A stretch of 64,000 nt of DNA from Saccharospirillum mangrovi (GCF_003367315.1 NZ_CP031415.1:1548001-1612000); one strand, 5' to 3'; positions 25,851 to 35,503 are shown, numbered from the stretch's first letter. The notes: a model not told the origin generated them from the letters alone. Program-made: numbers and translations.

Positions 25851-25894
25851 GCCGTTTTAGACAGCTTATGCCGTTTAAGAGAGCCTAGACCGAT
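25844..25894. repeat. 19-bp tandem repeat over both convergent stop codons
   Basis: AGCTTAGGCCGTTTTAGAC (25844-25862) is followed without gap by AGCTTATGCCGTTTAAGAG (25863-25881), three mismatches in 19. A third decayed copy, AGCCTAGACCGAT, begins at 25882. The first copy carries the methyltransferase stop (TAG 25848-25850) and the third the ldhA stop (complement 25885-25887). Confidence 0.75.
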
Positions 25895-26877
25895 ACTTCA
25901 TGCATCCTGTCGAAGTCTTCAGCTTCGAACGCATCCAGATTAGCCAGGGTGACGTCTGCAATCGCGGCCAAGGCTTCCTGTGTGAAAAATGCCTGATGAC
26001 CGGTGACCAGTACATTGCGGAATGTCAGCAATCGGGCAAAGGTGTCGTCGCGTAAGATGGCATCGGAATTGTCTTCGAAAAACAAATCCGCCTCTTCTTC
26101 GTACACGTCCAATCCCAAATAACCCACCTGACCGGATTTCAACGCATCAATTACGTCTTTGGTTTCGATCAAACCGCCACGGCTGGTGTTGATGATCATC
26201 ACACCTTGTTTCATCTGCGCCAGGGTGTCGGCGTTGATCAGATGTCGGGTGGCGGGCATCAACGGGCAGTGCAGTGAAATGATGTCGCTTTGCGCCCAGA
26301 TTTCTTCCAACGACACGTAACGCGCACCGGCTTGTTCGACCTCTTTGTTGACGTATGGATCGCTGCAAATGACGCGGCAACCAAAGCCAGCCACGATGCG
26401 TACAAAGGCCGCGCCAATTTTACCGGTGCCAATTACGCCGACGGTTTTTCCATGCAGGTCGAAACCGAGCAAACCGTGCAGCGAATAATCGTTTTCCCGC
26501 ACCCGGTTGAAGGCGCGATGAGTGTTGCGGTTCAGACCCAGAATCAAGGCGACGGCGTGTTCAGCCACTGCAAAGGGTGAGTATTCAGGAACCCGGGCAA
26601 CGCGAATGCCCAGGCGTTGTGCTTCGGCCAGATCCACGTTGTTGAAACCGGCGCAACGCAAGGCGATCAGTTTGATGCCCTGGCGCTTGAGTTCCGCCAG
26701 CGTGTCGGCATCGATGCTGTCGTTAACGAAGCAGCAGACCGCGTCGTATCCATGACTGAGGGCGGCGGTTTGCGGGGTGAGATGCGGTTCGAGAAAGTTA
26801 AACTGATGCCGACCTTTATTGGCGGCTTCGAGCGATTGCTGGTCGTAGGCTTTGCTGCTGAAAACGGCGACTTTCAT
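25885..26877 (-). CDS. ldhA: D-lactate dehydrogenase, fermentative (2-hydroxyacid dehydrogenase)
   Basis: 330 residues, close to E. coli LdhA (329) and similar throughout: AVFSSKAYDQQSL, FVND, ALRCAGFNNVDLAEAQRLG, NAD site GVIGTGKIGAAFVRIV, catalytic Arg in NTSRGGLIETKD, Glu in LDVYEEEADLFFED and His in VLVTGHQAFFTQEAL. It interconverts pyruvate and D-lactate with NADH, a redox outlet under low oxygen. RBS AAGGAG upstream. Not in an operon: the next gene upstream starts after its own stop with a 26-bp gap and belongs to the purM group. Confidence 0.92.
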   Translation of the reverse strand: MKVAVFSSKAYDQQSLEAANKGRHQFNFLEPHLTPQTAALSHGYDAVCCFVNDSIDADTLAELKRQGIKLIALRCAGFNNVDLAEAQRLGIRVARVPEYSPFAVAEHAVALILGLNRNTHRAFNRVRENDYSLHGLLGFDLHGKTVGVIGTGKIGAAFVRIVAGFGCRVICSDPYVNKEVEQAGARYVSLEEIWAQSDIISLHCPLMPATRHLINADTLAQMKQGVMIINTSRGGLIETKDVIDALKSGQVGYLGLDVYEEEADLFFEDNSDAILRDDTFARLLTFRNVLVTGHQAFFTQEALAAIADVTLANLDAFEAEDFDRMHEVSV

Positions 26878-26903
26878 GGCAACTCCTTGCCGGACAAGGT
26901 GGG

Positions 26904-27626
26904 TTATTCTCTGAAATCTACGGGCTCGCCGTTAATGCTCAGGCTGGTGACGCGAAATTCTTCACGTAATTTCCCGTCGTATTCACGCGTAAAACGCAAT
27001 GGAACAAATCCCAGGCTGGGCGCAATCCAGATGCGTTTTCTTTCTTTCCTAAGCAGAGGCTCGGTCTGATCAATGATCCAGGTGTCGACTGTGCCGCCGG
27101 CAATCCGCAAGCGTTCTTCGCCAGCTACCCGAAAGGCAAAATCGTCGATTTCATCAATACGGAAAACATCAAATTCCAGTTCCCGTTCGCCGGCTTTGAG
27201 TCGTTGCTGCAACACCAACTGATAGCTGAGCGGATCATAAACAGCTTCGGTCAATCTTAAATTGACTCGATCGCCATCGGCTTCGCCGGTAATTCGCTGG
27301 CCTGAATAATCGAAATTCAGTCGGGTCCGATCAACAGACCACAGCACTTTGGTTTCAGCGCGGTAACGTTGTGGCCGAATGTCTGAGTCCTGAACGGCGA
27401 ACCAGCTGTCTTCGCTTAATTGAACACCGCGGGCCTGAGCGAATAAACGGTAATGCCAATTACCGTCATCGGTTTGTTGCAACCGCAATTCGCCATCGGC
27501 GTGTACATCGACCACACCGTAACGTGTGACTTCCATACGGGCGGTAAAAGGGACCAAAGTCTCTGCCAATGTGATCAGTGGCAAAGCCAGCAACACTAAA
27601 ATGCTCAGACGTTTCGATAGGGTCAT
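26904..27626 (-). CDS. DUF3108 domain periplasmic protein
   Basis: 240 residues with a signal peptide (SILVLLALPLITLAE) and the DUF3108 pattern: LVPFTARMEVTRYGVV, GELRLQQTDDGNWHYRL, VYDPLSYQLVLQQRLKAG, WIAPSLGFVPLRF. DUF3108 proteins look like beta-barrel or lipid-binding-like periplasmic proteins of unknown role. Its ATG overlaps the purN stop (ATGA), so it is third in purM-purN-DUF3108, an arrangement seen in many gammaproteobacteria. Confidence 0.9.
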   Translation of the reverse strand: MTLSKRLSILVLLALPLITLAETLVPFTARMEVTRYGVVDVHADGELRLQQTDDGNWHYRLFAQARGVQLSEDSWFAVQDSDIRPQRYRAETKVLWSVDRTRLNFDYSGQRITGEADGDRVNLRLTEAVYDPLSYQLVLQQRLKAGERELEFDVFRIDEIDDFAFRVAGEERLRIAGGTVDTWIIDQTEPLLRKERKRIWIAPSLGFVPLRFTREYDGKLREEFRVTSLSINGEPVDFRE

Positions 27627-28273
27627 GGCGTCTGAGTATCCAGTAGCTTTCCGGTCATGGGAAGGGGCGCACCGTCCAGAACCGCTTGGTTGTTGACCAA
27701 GGTCAAACGGCCTTCGGCGAACCAGCGGACCACGCTGGGATAGAGTGTATGTTCCTGCGCCAACACCCGTTTTGCCAGCGAACTGGCGTCGTCACCGGGT
27801 TCAATAGACACGGCGGCCTGAGCGATTGCCGGGCCGCCATCGAGTTCCGGGGTGACAAAATGCACAGTGGCGCCGGCCTGATGGTCGCCGGCGTCGAGCG
27901 CGCGTTGGTGGGTGTGTAGGCCCGGGTATTTTGGCAGCAGCGATGGATGAATATTCAGCATGCGGCCGAGATAACGCTCGACAAAACCGGCGGTGAGGAT
28001 GCGCATAAAACCCGCCAGCACAACCAGATCGGGCTCAAATTCATCAATGCAATCGGCCAGGGCTGCGTCGAACGCGGCGCGGTCGGCGTAGTCGCGATGA
28101 TCGATTACTGCCGTTGCCACGCCCGCTTGTTTGGCGCGCTGAAGGCCGAAGGCATCGGCCTTGTTGGAAATAACGGCGACAACCTCAGCCGGCAGTTCAC
28201 CGTTGTGGCAGCCATCGAGCAGAGTTTGCAGATTGCTGCCGCCGCCACTGATGAGAACGACCAGTCGGGTCAC
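27623..28273 (-). CDS. purN: Phosphoribosylglycinamide formyltransferase
   Basis: 216 residues: [47 protein letters not shown], and the active-site block [28 protein letters not shown] (shortened) with catalytic Asn, His and Asp (the last in VTPELDGGP). It transfers a formyl group from 10-formyl-THF to GAR in purine synthesis. Overlaps purM by 4 bp (ATGA). Confidence 0.97.
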   Translation of the reverse strand: MTRLVVLISGGGSNLQTLLDGCHNGELPAEVVAVISNKADAFGLQRAKQAGVATAVIDHRDYADRAAFDAALADCIDEFEPDLVVLAGFMRILTAGFVERYLGRMLNIHPSLLPKYPGLHTHQRALDAGDHQAGATVHFVTPELDGGPAIAQAAVSIEPGDDASSLAKRVLAQEHTLYPSVVRWFAEGRLTLVNNQAVLDGAPLPMTGKLLDTQTP

Positions 28274-29316
28274 GCCAACGGACCGTCCAGAATAACAGCG
28301 GCGTCTTTGCGCGTTTCGATCTGACCGATGATCATTGGCTGTTCACCGGCGGCGTGCAGGATGTCGAGCGCCGTTTCAGCGGTATCCGCAGGCACCACTA
28401 ACACCAGACCGATGCCGCAGTTGAAGGTGCGCGCCATTTCGCGGTTGCTGATGTTGCCGGCCTGTTGCAGCCAGTCGAACACGGCCGGGCGCTGCCAGCG
28501 GCTGGTGTCAAGTCGGATGGCCAGATTGTCTGGCAATACGCGCGGCAGATTTTCATAAAAACCGCCGCCGGTGATGTGGGAAATGGCACCGACTTTGTGT
28601 TGCGCCAGCAGTTGCAGAACCGGTTTGACGTAGATGCGGGTCGGGGCCATCAACGCATCGGCCAACGTCTGGTCGCCGATGGATTGCTGCAAGTCAGCGC
28701 CGCTGACTTCCAAGACTTTGCGAACCAGTGAATAGCCGTTGGAATGCGGGCCGGATGACGGCAGGCCGATGACGGCATCGCCGACGCGCACGCCGGTGCC
28801 GTCGATCAGGTTGTCTTCTTCGGCCACACCGACGCAGAAGCCGGCGAGGTCGTAATCGTCGCCGTGATACATGCCCGGCATTTCGGCGGTTTCGCCACCG
28901 ACCAACGCGCAGTTGGCCTGGCGGCAACCTTCGCCAATGCCTTCAACAACGCGCGCGGCGATGTCGACCGACAGCTTGCCGGTGGCGTAATAGTCGAGGA
29001 AAAACAGCGGCTCGGCGCCACAGACGATCAGGTCGTTGACGCACATGGCGACCAGATCAATGCCGATCTGATCGTGTCGATTCAGGTCCATCGCCAACCG
29101 CAATTTGGTGCCTACGCCGTCGGTGCCAGACACCAGCACCGGTTTGCGGTAATGGCTGGGGATGCGCGTCAGCGCGCCGAAGCCGCCCAAGCCACCAATG
29201 ACTTCCGGTCGACGAGTGGATTTAACCGTGTCTTTAATGCGTTCGACCAGGGCGTTGCCAGCGTCGATATCGACACCGGCGTCTTTGTAGCTGAGCGATT
29301 TGGGCGCGTCCGTCAT
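28270..29316 (-). CDS. purM: Phosphoribosylformylglycinamidine cyclo-ligase (AIR synthetase)
   Basis: 348 residues, standard length: [80 protein letters not shown] and the [15 protein letters not shown] signature. It closes the imidazole ring of AIR with ATP in purine synthesis. First gene of purM-purN-DUF3108. A TGC-TACAAT extended -10 lies on the minus strand at 29356-29364. I saw no PurR-type operator. Confidence 0.97.
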   Translation of the reverse strand: MTDAPKSLSYKDAGVDIDAGNALVERIKDTVKSTRRPEVIGGLGGFGALTRIPSHYRKPVLVSGTDGVGTKLRLAMDLNRHDQIGIDLVAMCVNDLIVCGAEPLFFLDYYATGKLSVDIAARVVEGIGEGCRQANCALVGGETAEMPGMYHGDDYDLAGFCVGVAEEDNLIDGTGVRVGDAVIGLPSSGPHSNGYSLVRKVLEVSGADLQQSIGDQTLADALMAPTRIYVKPVLQLLAQHKVGAISHITGGGFYENLPRVLPDNLAIRLDTSRWQRPAVFDWLQQAGNISNREMARTFNCGIGLVLVVPADTAETALDILHAAGEQPMIIGQIETRKDAAVILDGPLA

Positions 29317-29355
29317 TCGTAGGCTCCGTCGGCGGGCGGGTGGCTAGGCGCGCGG

Positions 29356-29364
29356 ATTGTAGCA
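29356..29364 (-). promoter_or_regulatory. Extended -10 promoter for purM
   Basis: TGCTACAAT on the minus strand (complement 29356-29364), 40 bp upstream of the purM ATG. The -35 region 16-17 bp further (CTGTTT/TGTTTC) is poor. Confidence 0.45.
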
Positions 29365-29445
29365 GGCCCAACGCCAGGAAACAGCTTGACCAAGCGGTCA
29401 GAAAGCATGAAGACGCAGCAAGTCGTAAGGAAGTACCAGCAACGG

Positions 29446-29474
29446 CTGAAATGGCCTGGCGCCTCTGTCACAAT
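29446..29474 (+). promoter_or_regulatory. Possible promoter for the DUF2066-hda operon
   Basis: CTGAAA (29446-29451), 17 bp, CACAAT (29469-29474), 29 bp upstream of the DUF2066 gene. Modest hexamer matches, right place and spacing. Confidence 0.35.
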
Positions 29475-29503
29475 AGCGCCTCCGTTTCATAGAGAAAGCG
29501 AGC

Positions 29504-30592
29504 ATGGCCGTGCGAATTCTGGTCGCCTTTTGTTTGTCCTGTCTGGTGGTGCCGGCTTTTGCGGCGCGAACGCTGGATCTGTATTCCGAACAAGCTGTGC
29601 TGGCGCAGAACGCCGGCCAGGACGACCAGGATGACGCCGTGGCAGAAGCCCTGGACCGGGTTCTGGTCCGCGCCACCGGTAACGCCAATGTGACGGAGCT
29701 GGAACCCATCGTCGCTGCGCTGGAAAATCCCAATCGTTTTCTGTCGACCTTTCGCTTTGAGCGCAGCGACGTCACCCTGACCAACGTTCTGGGCGAGTCG
29801 GTGCCGACCAAACGCATGATCATGCAATTCGACCGCGGCGCCGTTGAGCAACTGTTGATCGACAACGGTTTGCCAGTCTGGGGCGGTAAGCGACCTGTCA
29901 CACTGATCTGGTTGGCTGACCGGCTGGACGGCGATAACCACATTTTGTCCGACAGCGACCGCGCCGCGTCCGCTGAACATCTGAAGGAATACGCCAACGA
30001 ACGTGGCATTCCGCTGACGCTGCCGTTGATGGATCTGGACGACACCCTGAATGTCGATTTTACCGACGTCTACGGCCTGTTTGCCGATAACCTGGCAGCC
30101 GCCTCCGAGCGCTATCAGGCTGACGCTGTAGTGGTCGGTCGGTTGTCGCGTCAGGGGGGCGAATACCAGGCGAGTTTTGTGTTTCAACTGCAGGACGAAC
30201 ACCGCAATTATCAGGTCAGCGCTGGCAACCGGGCCGACTTGATGTCCGCCGTGGTGGATCAGATTTCCCTGCGCCTGGCGAACCAGTATGCCGTCGTGCT
30301 CGACCCAACCCTGGCCGGTCAGTTGTCGTTGCGGATTACCTCAGTTGATAACCTGGCAACGCTGGCAGAGGTTGAGCAATACCTGCAATCGCAAAACCTC
30401 ATCACCCGGGTGACGTTGCGTCAGGTTGAACCCAATGCGGTGCGCTTTGATCTGGAAATCAGCGGCAGCGAAGCGCAGTTGCGCGACATTCTGGCGTTGG
30501 ATGATCGATTGACGCAGGCCGATGGCGTGTTGATCGACAGCCGCGACAACTCGGAATTGTTGTACCAATGGGTCGCAGCGAGCGCGTTCTGA
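29504..30592 (+). CDS. DUF2066 domain periplasmic protein
   Basis: 362 residues with signal peptide (VRILVAFCLSCLVVPAFAAR). The DUF2066 features are present: ALDRVLVRATGN, LENPNRFLSTFRFER, LPVWGGKRPVTLIWLAD, ERGIPLTLPLMDLDD, ADAVVVGRLSRQG. Function unknown. It sits one base ahead of hda and divergent from purM, the usual context of this family in gammaproteobacteria. MAVRI start is placed by the signal peptide. Confidence 0.88.
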   Translation: MAVRILVAFCLSCLVVPAFAARTLDLYSEQAVLAQNAGQDDQDDAVAEALDRVLVRATGNANVTELEPIVAALENPNRFLSTFRFERSDVTLTNVLGESVPTKRMIMQFDRGAVEQLLIDNGLPVWGGKRPVTLIWLADRLDGDNHILSDSDRAASAEHLKEYANERGIPLTLPLMDLDDTLNVDFTDVYGLFADNLAAASERYQADAVVVGRLSRQGGEYQASFVFQLQDEHRNYQVSAGNRADLMSAVVDQISLRLANQYAVVLDPTLAGQLSLRITSVDNLATLAEVEQYLQSQNLITRVTLRQVEPNAVRFDLEISGSEAQLRDILALDDRLTQADGVLIDSRDNSELLYQWVAASAF

Positions 30593-30593
30593 G

Positions 30594-31289
30594 ATGAGCG
30601 TTGGCCAACTGCCATTGGGCGTGACTTTCCGCGAACACGCCGTCTTCGACGATTTCCTGCCCGGCGACAACGCCCAGACGTTGGGCGCGTTGCGCCACGC
30701 CTTAGCTCGGCTGGACGACAGTCTGATCTATCTTTGGGGCGCCCCCGGTTCGGGCCTGAGTCATCTGCTGCAAGCCAGTGTCCATGAATTGCAGGGCCAG
30801 GGCCTGGCGGTAATGTATCTGCCGATGGCCGATGGCTTGACCTACGGCCCGACGGCGCTGGATGGCCTGGATGATATGGATGTGGTTGCGCTCGACGACA
30901 TCGATCTCATCGCCGGCCAACCCGATTGGGAAGAAGCCGTCTTCCATCTGTTCAACCGATTGCGCGACAGCGGCAAATTGTTGCTGGTGACCAGCCACGC
31001 CAGCCCGTTGCAACAATCGATAGCCTTGCCCGATTTGCGCTCGCGTCTGAGTTGGGGGCTGACCTTTCAGGTGCAGCCGCTCAGCGACGAACAGAAGATG
31101 GACTGGCTGGTGTGGAAAGCACGCCGCCGCGGTTTGACGTTGGAATCTGAAGTGGCGGCTTTTTTGATTCATCGCGTCGCCCGTTCCATGGCGACCCTGG
31201 TCGAGGCGTTCGAAACACTTGATGAACGCTCACTGGCCGAACAACGACGTTTGACGATTCCGTTCGTCAAAGAAGCGTTGTCACTCTAA
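30594..31289 (+). CDS. hda: DnaA regulatory inactivator Hda
   Basis: 231 residues. Starts with the sliding-clamp-binding motif QLPL (residues 5-8), then a DnaA-like AAA+ domain: IYLWGAPGSGLSHLLQA (Walker A variant), VVALDDIDLIAG (Walker B) and LRSRLSWGLTFQVQPLSDEQK with the sensor/arginine-finger region. With the clamp on DNA, Hda stimulates ATP hydrolysis by DnaA and prevents over-initiation. ATG 30594 is one base past the DUF2066 stop, so translation is probably coupled. Confidence 0.93.
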   Translation: MSVGQLPLGVTFREHAVFDDFLPGDNAQTLGALRHALARLDDSLIYLWGAPGSGLSHLLQASVHELQGQGLAVMYLPMADGLTYGPTALDGLDDMDVVALDDIDLIAGQPDWEEAVFHLFNRLRDSGKLLLVTSHASPLQQSIALPDLRSRLSWGLTFQVQPLSDEQKMDWLVWKARRRGLTLESEVAAFLIHRVARSMATLVEAFETLDERSLAEQRRLTIPFVKEALSL

Positions 31290-31306
31290 ATACTTCCCTG
31301 GCAGCA

Positions 31307-31888
31307 TTATTCGTAGGCGTCGGCGCGACCGTCGGCGTCTTCGTCGTCCGCTTCACCATCATCGGCGGGCTGAACCAGCGATTCCGGGTCGATGTCATCG
31401 GCACCAATGCCGTGAATGCGGGCGTACAGATGCACGTATGTGCGGGCGACGTCTTCAGCGTGAATGGCGGTTAAATCTTCGGTCGCCATAATCCAGCGAC
31501 GTTGCTCGTCGACATCCAGCGGGTCAAATTCTTCAAATGCCGCCGACGCCGGTATCACTTCCACCGCCAGCTCCCGGCCGTAGGCATCGTGCATCAGGTC
31601 GAGGCAGTATTGCGCCAGTGCCGGGTCTTCACAGTACACCTCGCCGTGTTCGAAATCGGCCGCCCATTCTTTCAATACATCCAGCACGGTTTCGCCGCGT
31701 TCGCGCAAATCGTCCAACGATGGCGCGCCGGCCGCGTACTGGCCGCTGTCCCAATCGATCAGCCAGTCATCTTCCGGCTGAATCAATACCGCTTTGTACT
31801 GGCCGCTGGGCAACGTCCAGGCGACGGCGAAGGGGTATCCCTGATCTTCATCGGTGACTTCAAAAGCGAGGAAACTGGGCAGTTGCAT
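31307..31888 (-). CDS. Hypothetical protein with exonuclease-like N-terminus and acidic tail
   Basis: 193 residues, strongly acidic. The N-terminus, SFLAFEVTDEDQGYPFAVAWTLPSG followed by KAVLIQPEDDWLIDWD, recalls the D-x-E strand and P-I-x-V-G-W pattern of RNase H-fold 3'-5' exonucleases. But the first acidic residue of the DEDD set is not clear and I would not call activity. The last 20 residues are an Asp/Glu-rich low-complexity tail. Convergent with hda. Confidence 0.65.
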   Translation of the reverse strand: MQLPSFLAFEVTDEDQGYPFAVAWTLPSGQYKAVLIQPEDDWLIDWDSGQYAAGAPSLDDLRERGETVLDVLKEWAADFEHGEVYCEDPALAQYCLDLMHDAYGRELAVEVIPASAAFEEFDPLDVDEQRRWIMATEDLTAIHAEDVARTYVHLYARIHGIGADDIDPESLVQPADDGEADDEDADGRADAYE

Positions 31889-32001
31889 GGCAATCCGGTG
31901 GGTTGGAACGGGGCGCGCATTATAGCCAGCCTGGACAGCATCCGCGACAGCCCTGCCGACCGGCCGCTATAATGCCGGCCTTTTTGACCGGCGGAGACGG
32001 C

Positions 32002-32223
32002 ATGAGCGACGCACCCATCGAACGCGATTTTTATCAACGCGACCCGGAAGAACAGCAAGCCTTTTTGGACAACACCTGGTGTAACGATTGCCAGGAACTC
32101 GATCTGGGCATGACCGAGCCGCGCGAGTACGAACTCAATGGCCGCATCTACATCGAAGGCCGCTGCGTAAAATGCGGCGCCACCGTTCGTACTGAAATTG
32201 CCGATGAGAACGAGGATGTCTGA
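32002..32223 (+). CDS. Small zinc-ribbon-like protein
   Basis: 73 residues with WCNDCQELD and RCVKCGATV, four Cys in two C-x-x-C knuckles about 35 residues apart, as in zinc ribbons. The rest is acidic. GGAGA is 6-10 nt before ATG 32002. It overlaps the start of truC by 8 bp, so the two are coupled. No function is known to me. A nucleic-acid or protein contact role would be guesswork. Confidence 0.8.
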   Translation: MSDAPIERDFYQRDPEEQQAFLDNTWCNDCQELDLGMTEPREYELNGRIYIEGRCVKCGATVRTEIADENEDV

Positions 32224-33010
32224 GTCCGCGCTGCGCGTACTCTACGAAGACGAACATCTGCTGGCGGTCGATAAACCGGCCGACCTGCTGATGCACCCCA
32301 GTTGGCTCGACCGGGCCGAAACCGACACCTTAGCTGGCCGCGTCAAAACCTATTGGGCCGGCGCCAAGGTACACACCATTCATCGGTTGGATCGGCCAAC
32401 GTCCGGCGTTGTGCTGATCGCCCGCACCGATGCGGTGGCGCGCGCTTTGGCCGACGCCTTTCGTGACCATAAGGTCGACAAAACCTATTGGGCCATCGCC
32501 CGCGGCTTCACCGAACACCGCTTCGACTGCGATCACCCGCTGAAAGAAGAACTGGATGCCATTGCCGATGCCCAGGCCAGCCCCGATAAAGCGGCACAGC
32601 CAGCGCGAACCCGGTTTCGCCGTTTGGGCATCAGCACGTTGGATGCGCCAGTCAGCCGTTACCCGCAGGCGCGATTCAGTTTGTTGGAATGCCGCCCGCA
32701 GACGGGTCGAAAACACCAGATTCGCCGCCATTTGAAGCACCTGCGACACCCGATTCTGGGTGACACCCGCTACGGCGACCGCCACCAAAATCGCTGGGCG
32801 CGGGAACATTTGCCGTTCGACAGCCTGATGCTTCGAGCCGTTCAGCTTGGCTTTGAGCACCCCATAACCGGTATGTATACCGTTATCTCCAGTGGATTGT
32901 CGCCGCAGTGGCAGGCGGTGCTGGCGAACTTGGGTTGGGCAGGGCTGGGGATGGTTTCAGAACCCGGTATTCAAACGGCACTGCCGTATCGACACAAAGA
33001 GACGTTATGA
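32216..33010 (+). CDS. truC: tRNA pseudouridine(65) synthase TruC-like, RluA family
   Basis: 264 residues. LRVLYEDEHLLAVDKPADLLMHPS, the catalytic HRLDRPTSGVVLIAR (Asp in HRLDR) and LLECRPQTGRKHQIRRHLKHLRHPILGDTRYGD are diagnostic of the RluA family. HRLDRPTSG with no N-terminal S4 domain points to TruC, which modifies U65 in tRNA-Ile and tRNA-Asp. ATG 32216 follows GAGG. It overlaps both the zinc-ribbon gene and, by 4 bp, the ABC exporter gene. Confidence 0.88.
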   Translation: MSESALRVLYEDEHLLAVDKPADLLMHPSWLDRAETDTLAGRVKTYWAGAKVHTIHRLDRPTSGVVLIARTDAVARALADAFRDHKVDKTYWAIARGFTEHRFDCDHPLKEELDAIADAQASPDKAAQPARTRFRRLGISTLDAPVSRYPQARFSLLECRPQTGRKHQIRRHLKHLRHPILGDTRYGDRHQNRWAREHLPFDSLMLRAVQLGFEHPITGMYTVISSGLSPQWQAVLANLGWAGLGMVSEPGIQTALPYRHKETL

Positions 33011-34827
33011 CGCGCAATCGAAACAGCACCGGAAAACCGTTGAATCAATTGGACCTGGGTTTTATTGCTCGTTCGCTCTGGCCTTATTTATGGGCCTGGC
33101 GCGGCCGGGTGTTGGTTGCGTTGGTGTTTCTGGTTGCTGCTAAGGGCGTGACCGTCGCCATGCCCTGGGCACTGAAACACATCGTCGATGGCCTGGATAA
33201 CAACACCGCTCAGGTGTTGGCGATTCCACTCGGCTTCTTGCTCGCTTACGGTTTTTTCCGTTTTACCTCGGTGGCTTTTGGCGAATTACGCGACGCCGTT
33301 TTTTCCCGCGTTACCGAACGCGCCATGCGCCAGGCATCGCTGGAAGTGTTCGAGCATCTGCACAAACTGGAACTCGATTTTCATCTGTCGCGCCAGACCG
33401 GCGGGCTCAGTCGCGACATCGAACGCGGCACCAACGGCGTCCATTTCCTGCTGCGTTTTCTGGTGTTCAACATCGTACCGACCTTGCTCGAACTGGCGTT
33501 GGTTGCGGGCATTCTGATCATCAATTTCGACGTCTGGTTTGCCATCATCACCCTGTTCGCGGTGGTCATTTATGTGGGTTTCACCATCGCCACCACTGAA
33601 TGGCGCAATCGTTACGTGCGTGAAGCCAACACGCTCGACAGCCAGGCTAACACCCGCGCCATCGATTCATTGCTGAATTACGAGACCGTTAAATACTTCG
33701 GCAACGAAGCCTGGGAAGCACAAAATTACGACCGCAATCTGGCCGACTGGGAAAGTGCCCGGTTAAAAAACCGGATGTCGCTGCTGATGCTCAACACCGG
33801 CCAGGCATTGATCGTCTCGGCGGCATTAACCTGGATGATGTGGCTGGCCGCGCGCGATGTGGTCGCCGGTCAAATCACGCTGGGTGATTTGGTGATGGTG
33901 AACGCTTACGTTATTCAATTGTTCATTCCGTTGAATTTTTTGGGCTTCGTCTATCGCGAAATTCGCCGGGCATTGACCGACATTGAACATCTGTTTGGCT
34001 TGTTAAAACGGCCGGTCAAAATTCGCGATGCCGATAACGCATCGGCGTTGCAGGTAGAGCATGGCGTCATCGAATTTGATTCGGTCAGTTTCGGTTATCA
34101 CCCGGACCGGCAGATTCTCAACGAACTGAATTTGCGCATTGAAGCCGGTCAGAAAGTCGCTTTGGTGGGTGGCAGTGGCGCGGGTAAATCGACCATCGGC
34201 CGGTTGCTGTTTCGGTTTTACGATCCGCAATCGGGCGAGGTGCGCATTGATGGTCAGCCGATCAACGGCGTTACTCAGGCCAGTCTGCGCGAAGCCATTG
34301 GCGTGGTGCCGCAAGACACCGTTCTGTTCAACGATACCCTGTTCAACAACGTCCGTTATGGCAAGCCCGATGCCAGCGACGAGGAAGTCTGGCAGGCCAT
34401 CAAGATGGCGCACCTGGATCACTTTGTGGCGCAGTTACCTGAAGGGGCAGACACCCGCGTTGGCGAGCGCGGACTAAAAGTTTCCGGTGGCGAAAAACAA
34501 CGCATCGCCATCGCGCGCGTGCTGCTGAAAAACCCACCGATTTTGTTGTTTGATGAAGCCACCTCGGCGCTCGATTCTCATGCTGAACAAGCGATTTTGA
34601 CCGCCATGGCGGAAGTGTCGCGTAACCGAACGTCGATTGTGATTGCGCATCGGTTATCTACCGTCATCGACGCCGATCGCATTGTCGTTTTGCGCGAAGG
34701 TCAGGTGGTGGAGCAGGGAACGCACCAACAATTGCTGGCCGAGCAGGGTGTCTATGCCGACTTGTGGCGGACGCAGCTGCGTCAAGAAAATATCAGTGAG
34801 AGAGGTCGTCTGGACCCCAGCTTATGA
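33007..34827 (+). CDS. Atm1-type ABC exporter (Fe-S/heavy-metal subfamily)
   Basis: 606 residues: membrane domain with LNYETVKYFGNEAWE (about 219-233), the signature of Atm1/ABCB7/HMT1, then an ATPase domain with VGGSGAGKST (about 387), VSGGEKQRIAIARVL and ILLFDEATSALD. Relatives export glutathione-linked sulfur or metal conjugates. Bacterial Atm1 gives metal tolerance. ATG 33007 overlaps the truC stop. The C-terminus is short and Ser-rich. Probable homodimer in the inner membrane. Confidence 0.9.
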   Translation: MTRNRNSTGKPLNQLDLGFIARSLWPYLWAWRGRVLVALVFLVAAKGVTVAMPWALKHIVDGLDNNTAQVLAIPLGFLLAYGFFRFTSVAFGELRDAVFSRVTERAMRQASLEVFEHLHKLELDFHLSRQTGGLSRDIERGTNGVHFLLRFLVFNIVPTLLELALVAGILIINFDVWFAIITLFAVVIYVGFTIATTEWRNRYVREANTLDSQANTRAIDSLLNYETVKYFGNEAWEAQNYDRNLADWESARLKNRMSLLMLNTGQALIVSAALTWMMWLAARDVVAGQITLGDLVMVNAYVIQLFIPLNFLGFVYREIRRALTDIEHLFGLLKRPVKIRDADNASALQVEHGVIEFDSVSFGYHPDRQILNELNLRIEAGQKVALVGGSGAGKSTIGRLLFRFYDPQSGEVRIDGQPINGVTQASLREAIGVVPQDTVLFNDTLFNNVRYGKPDASDEEVWQAIKMAHLDHFVAQLPEGADTRVGERGLKVSGGEKQRIAIARVLLKNPPILLFDEATSALDSHAEQAILTAMAEVSRNRTSIVIAHRLSTVIDADRIVVLREGQVVEQGTHQQLLAEQGVYADLWRTQLRQENISERGRLDPSL

Positions 34828-34846
34828 GCTGGGGTCCAGTGAAGTC

Positions 34847-35503
34847 TTAACGAGCGTCGCAATAAATCTGGACGTACTCGATGGGTACAAACTGACGACT
34901 GTTGTTGTTCATGTCGGGAATTCTTGAGAAGTGTACTTGTAGGTATTCCGGCGATAATTCGATGCAACCGGTGCTATTGTCCGCTTGGGCAATGATTGGT
35001 TGATCAATTCTTTCCAGCAATTGGCTGTAGTCTTCATTGGCATAGACTTCAAAAACCAGATGATACTCCGTGCCCAACACCAAGCCAGTCACTGGGCCGT
35101 GGGTGATGTTAGATGAACCCGCTTCAGGATCCAACGGAGCTTGATATTGTATTGGTTCATTGGGCGTTGCTGGGTTTTCCAGAATGGCGCGTGTATATAC
35201 CCGCTGTTCAAATGGTTTGGTTACATTCAAATTAAATGCATAAATCAAGCTGGGTTCGATGGTGCCGGCACGAGTTCTGGCGAGCCACATACCAGCGTTG
35301 ATGACCTGAAAATGTTCTGACGATTCCTTCGCCGGGAAGGTGGCTGTGAAGTCCAAATTTTCTTCCTGCACACCACTTAACCAGAGTGGGCGATCTGCCG
35401 ACACCTGAAAATTTCGATACTTCAAACTGTCCATCGACGCGCAGGCCGACAACAACAAGCCAACACCAGCCGCAGCGATCAGATATAGGGCGTTTCGTTT
35501 CAT
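34847..35503 (-). CDS. Predicted lipoprotein, 218 aa
   Basis: Lipobox LLSAC (Cys21) after a clear signal peptide, then about 197 residues with no family I recognise. Beta-rich composition, two Cys near the C-terminus (in STGCIEL and VQIYCDAR). The residue after Cys is Ala, consistent with sorting to the outer membrane. It lies 74 bp downstream of the phospholipase-D-like lipoprotein gene on the same strand, so they could be cotranscribed. Function unknown. Confidence 0.75.
   Translation of the reverse strand: MKRNALYLIAAAGVGLLLSACASMDSLKYRNFQVSADRPLWLSGVQEENLDFTATFPAKESSEHFQVINAGMWLARTRAGTIEPSLIYAFNLNVTKPFEQRVYTRAILENPATPNEPIQYQAPLDPEAGSSNITHGPVTGLVLGTEYHLVFEVYANEDYSQLLERIDQPIIAQADNSTGCIELSPEYLQVHFSRIPDMNNNSRQFVPIEYVQIYCDAR

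Noticed and set aside
29468-30202. Antisense open frame within the DUF2066 gene
   Set aside because: DUF2066 on the plus strand has a signal peptide, family motifs and the usual context; the antisense frame has none.
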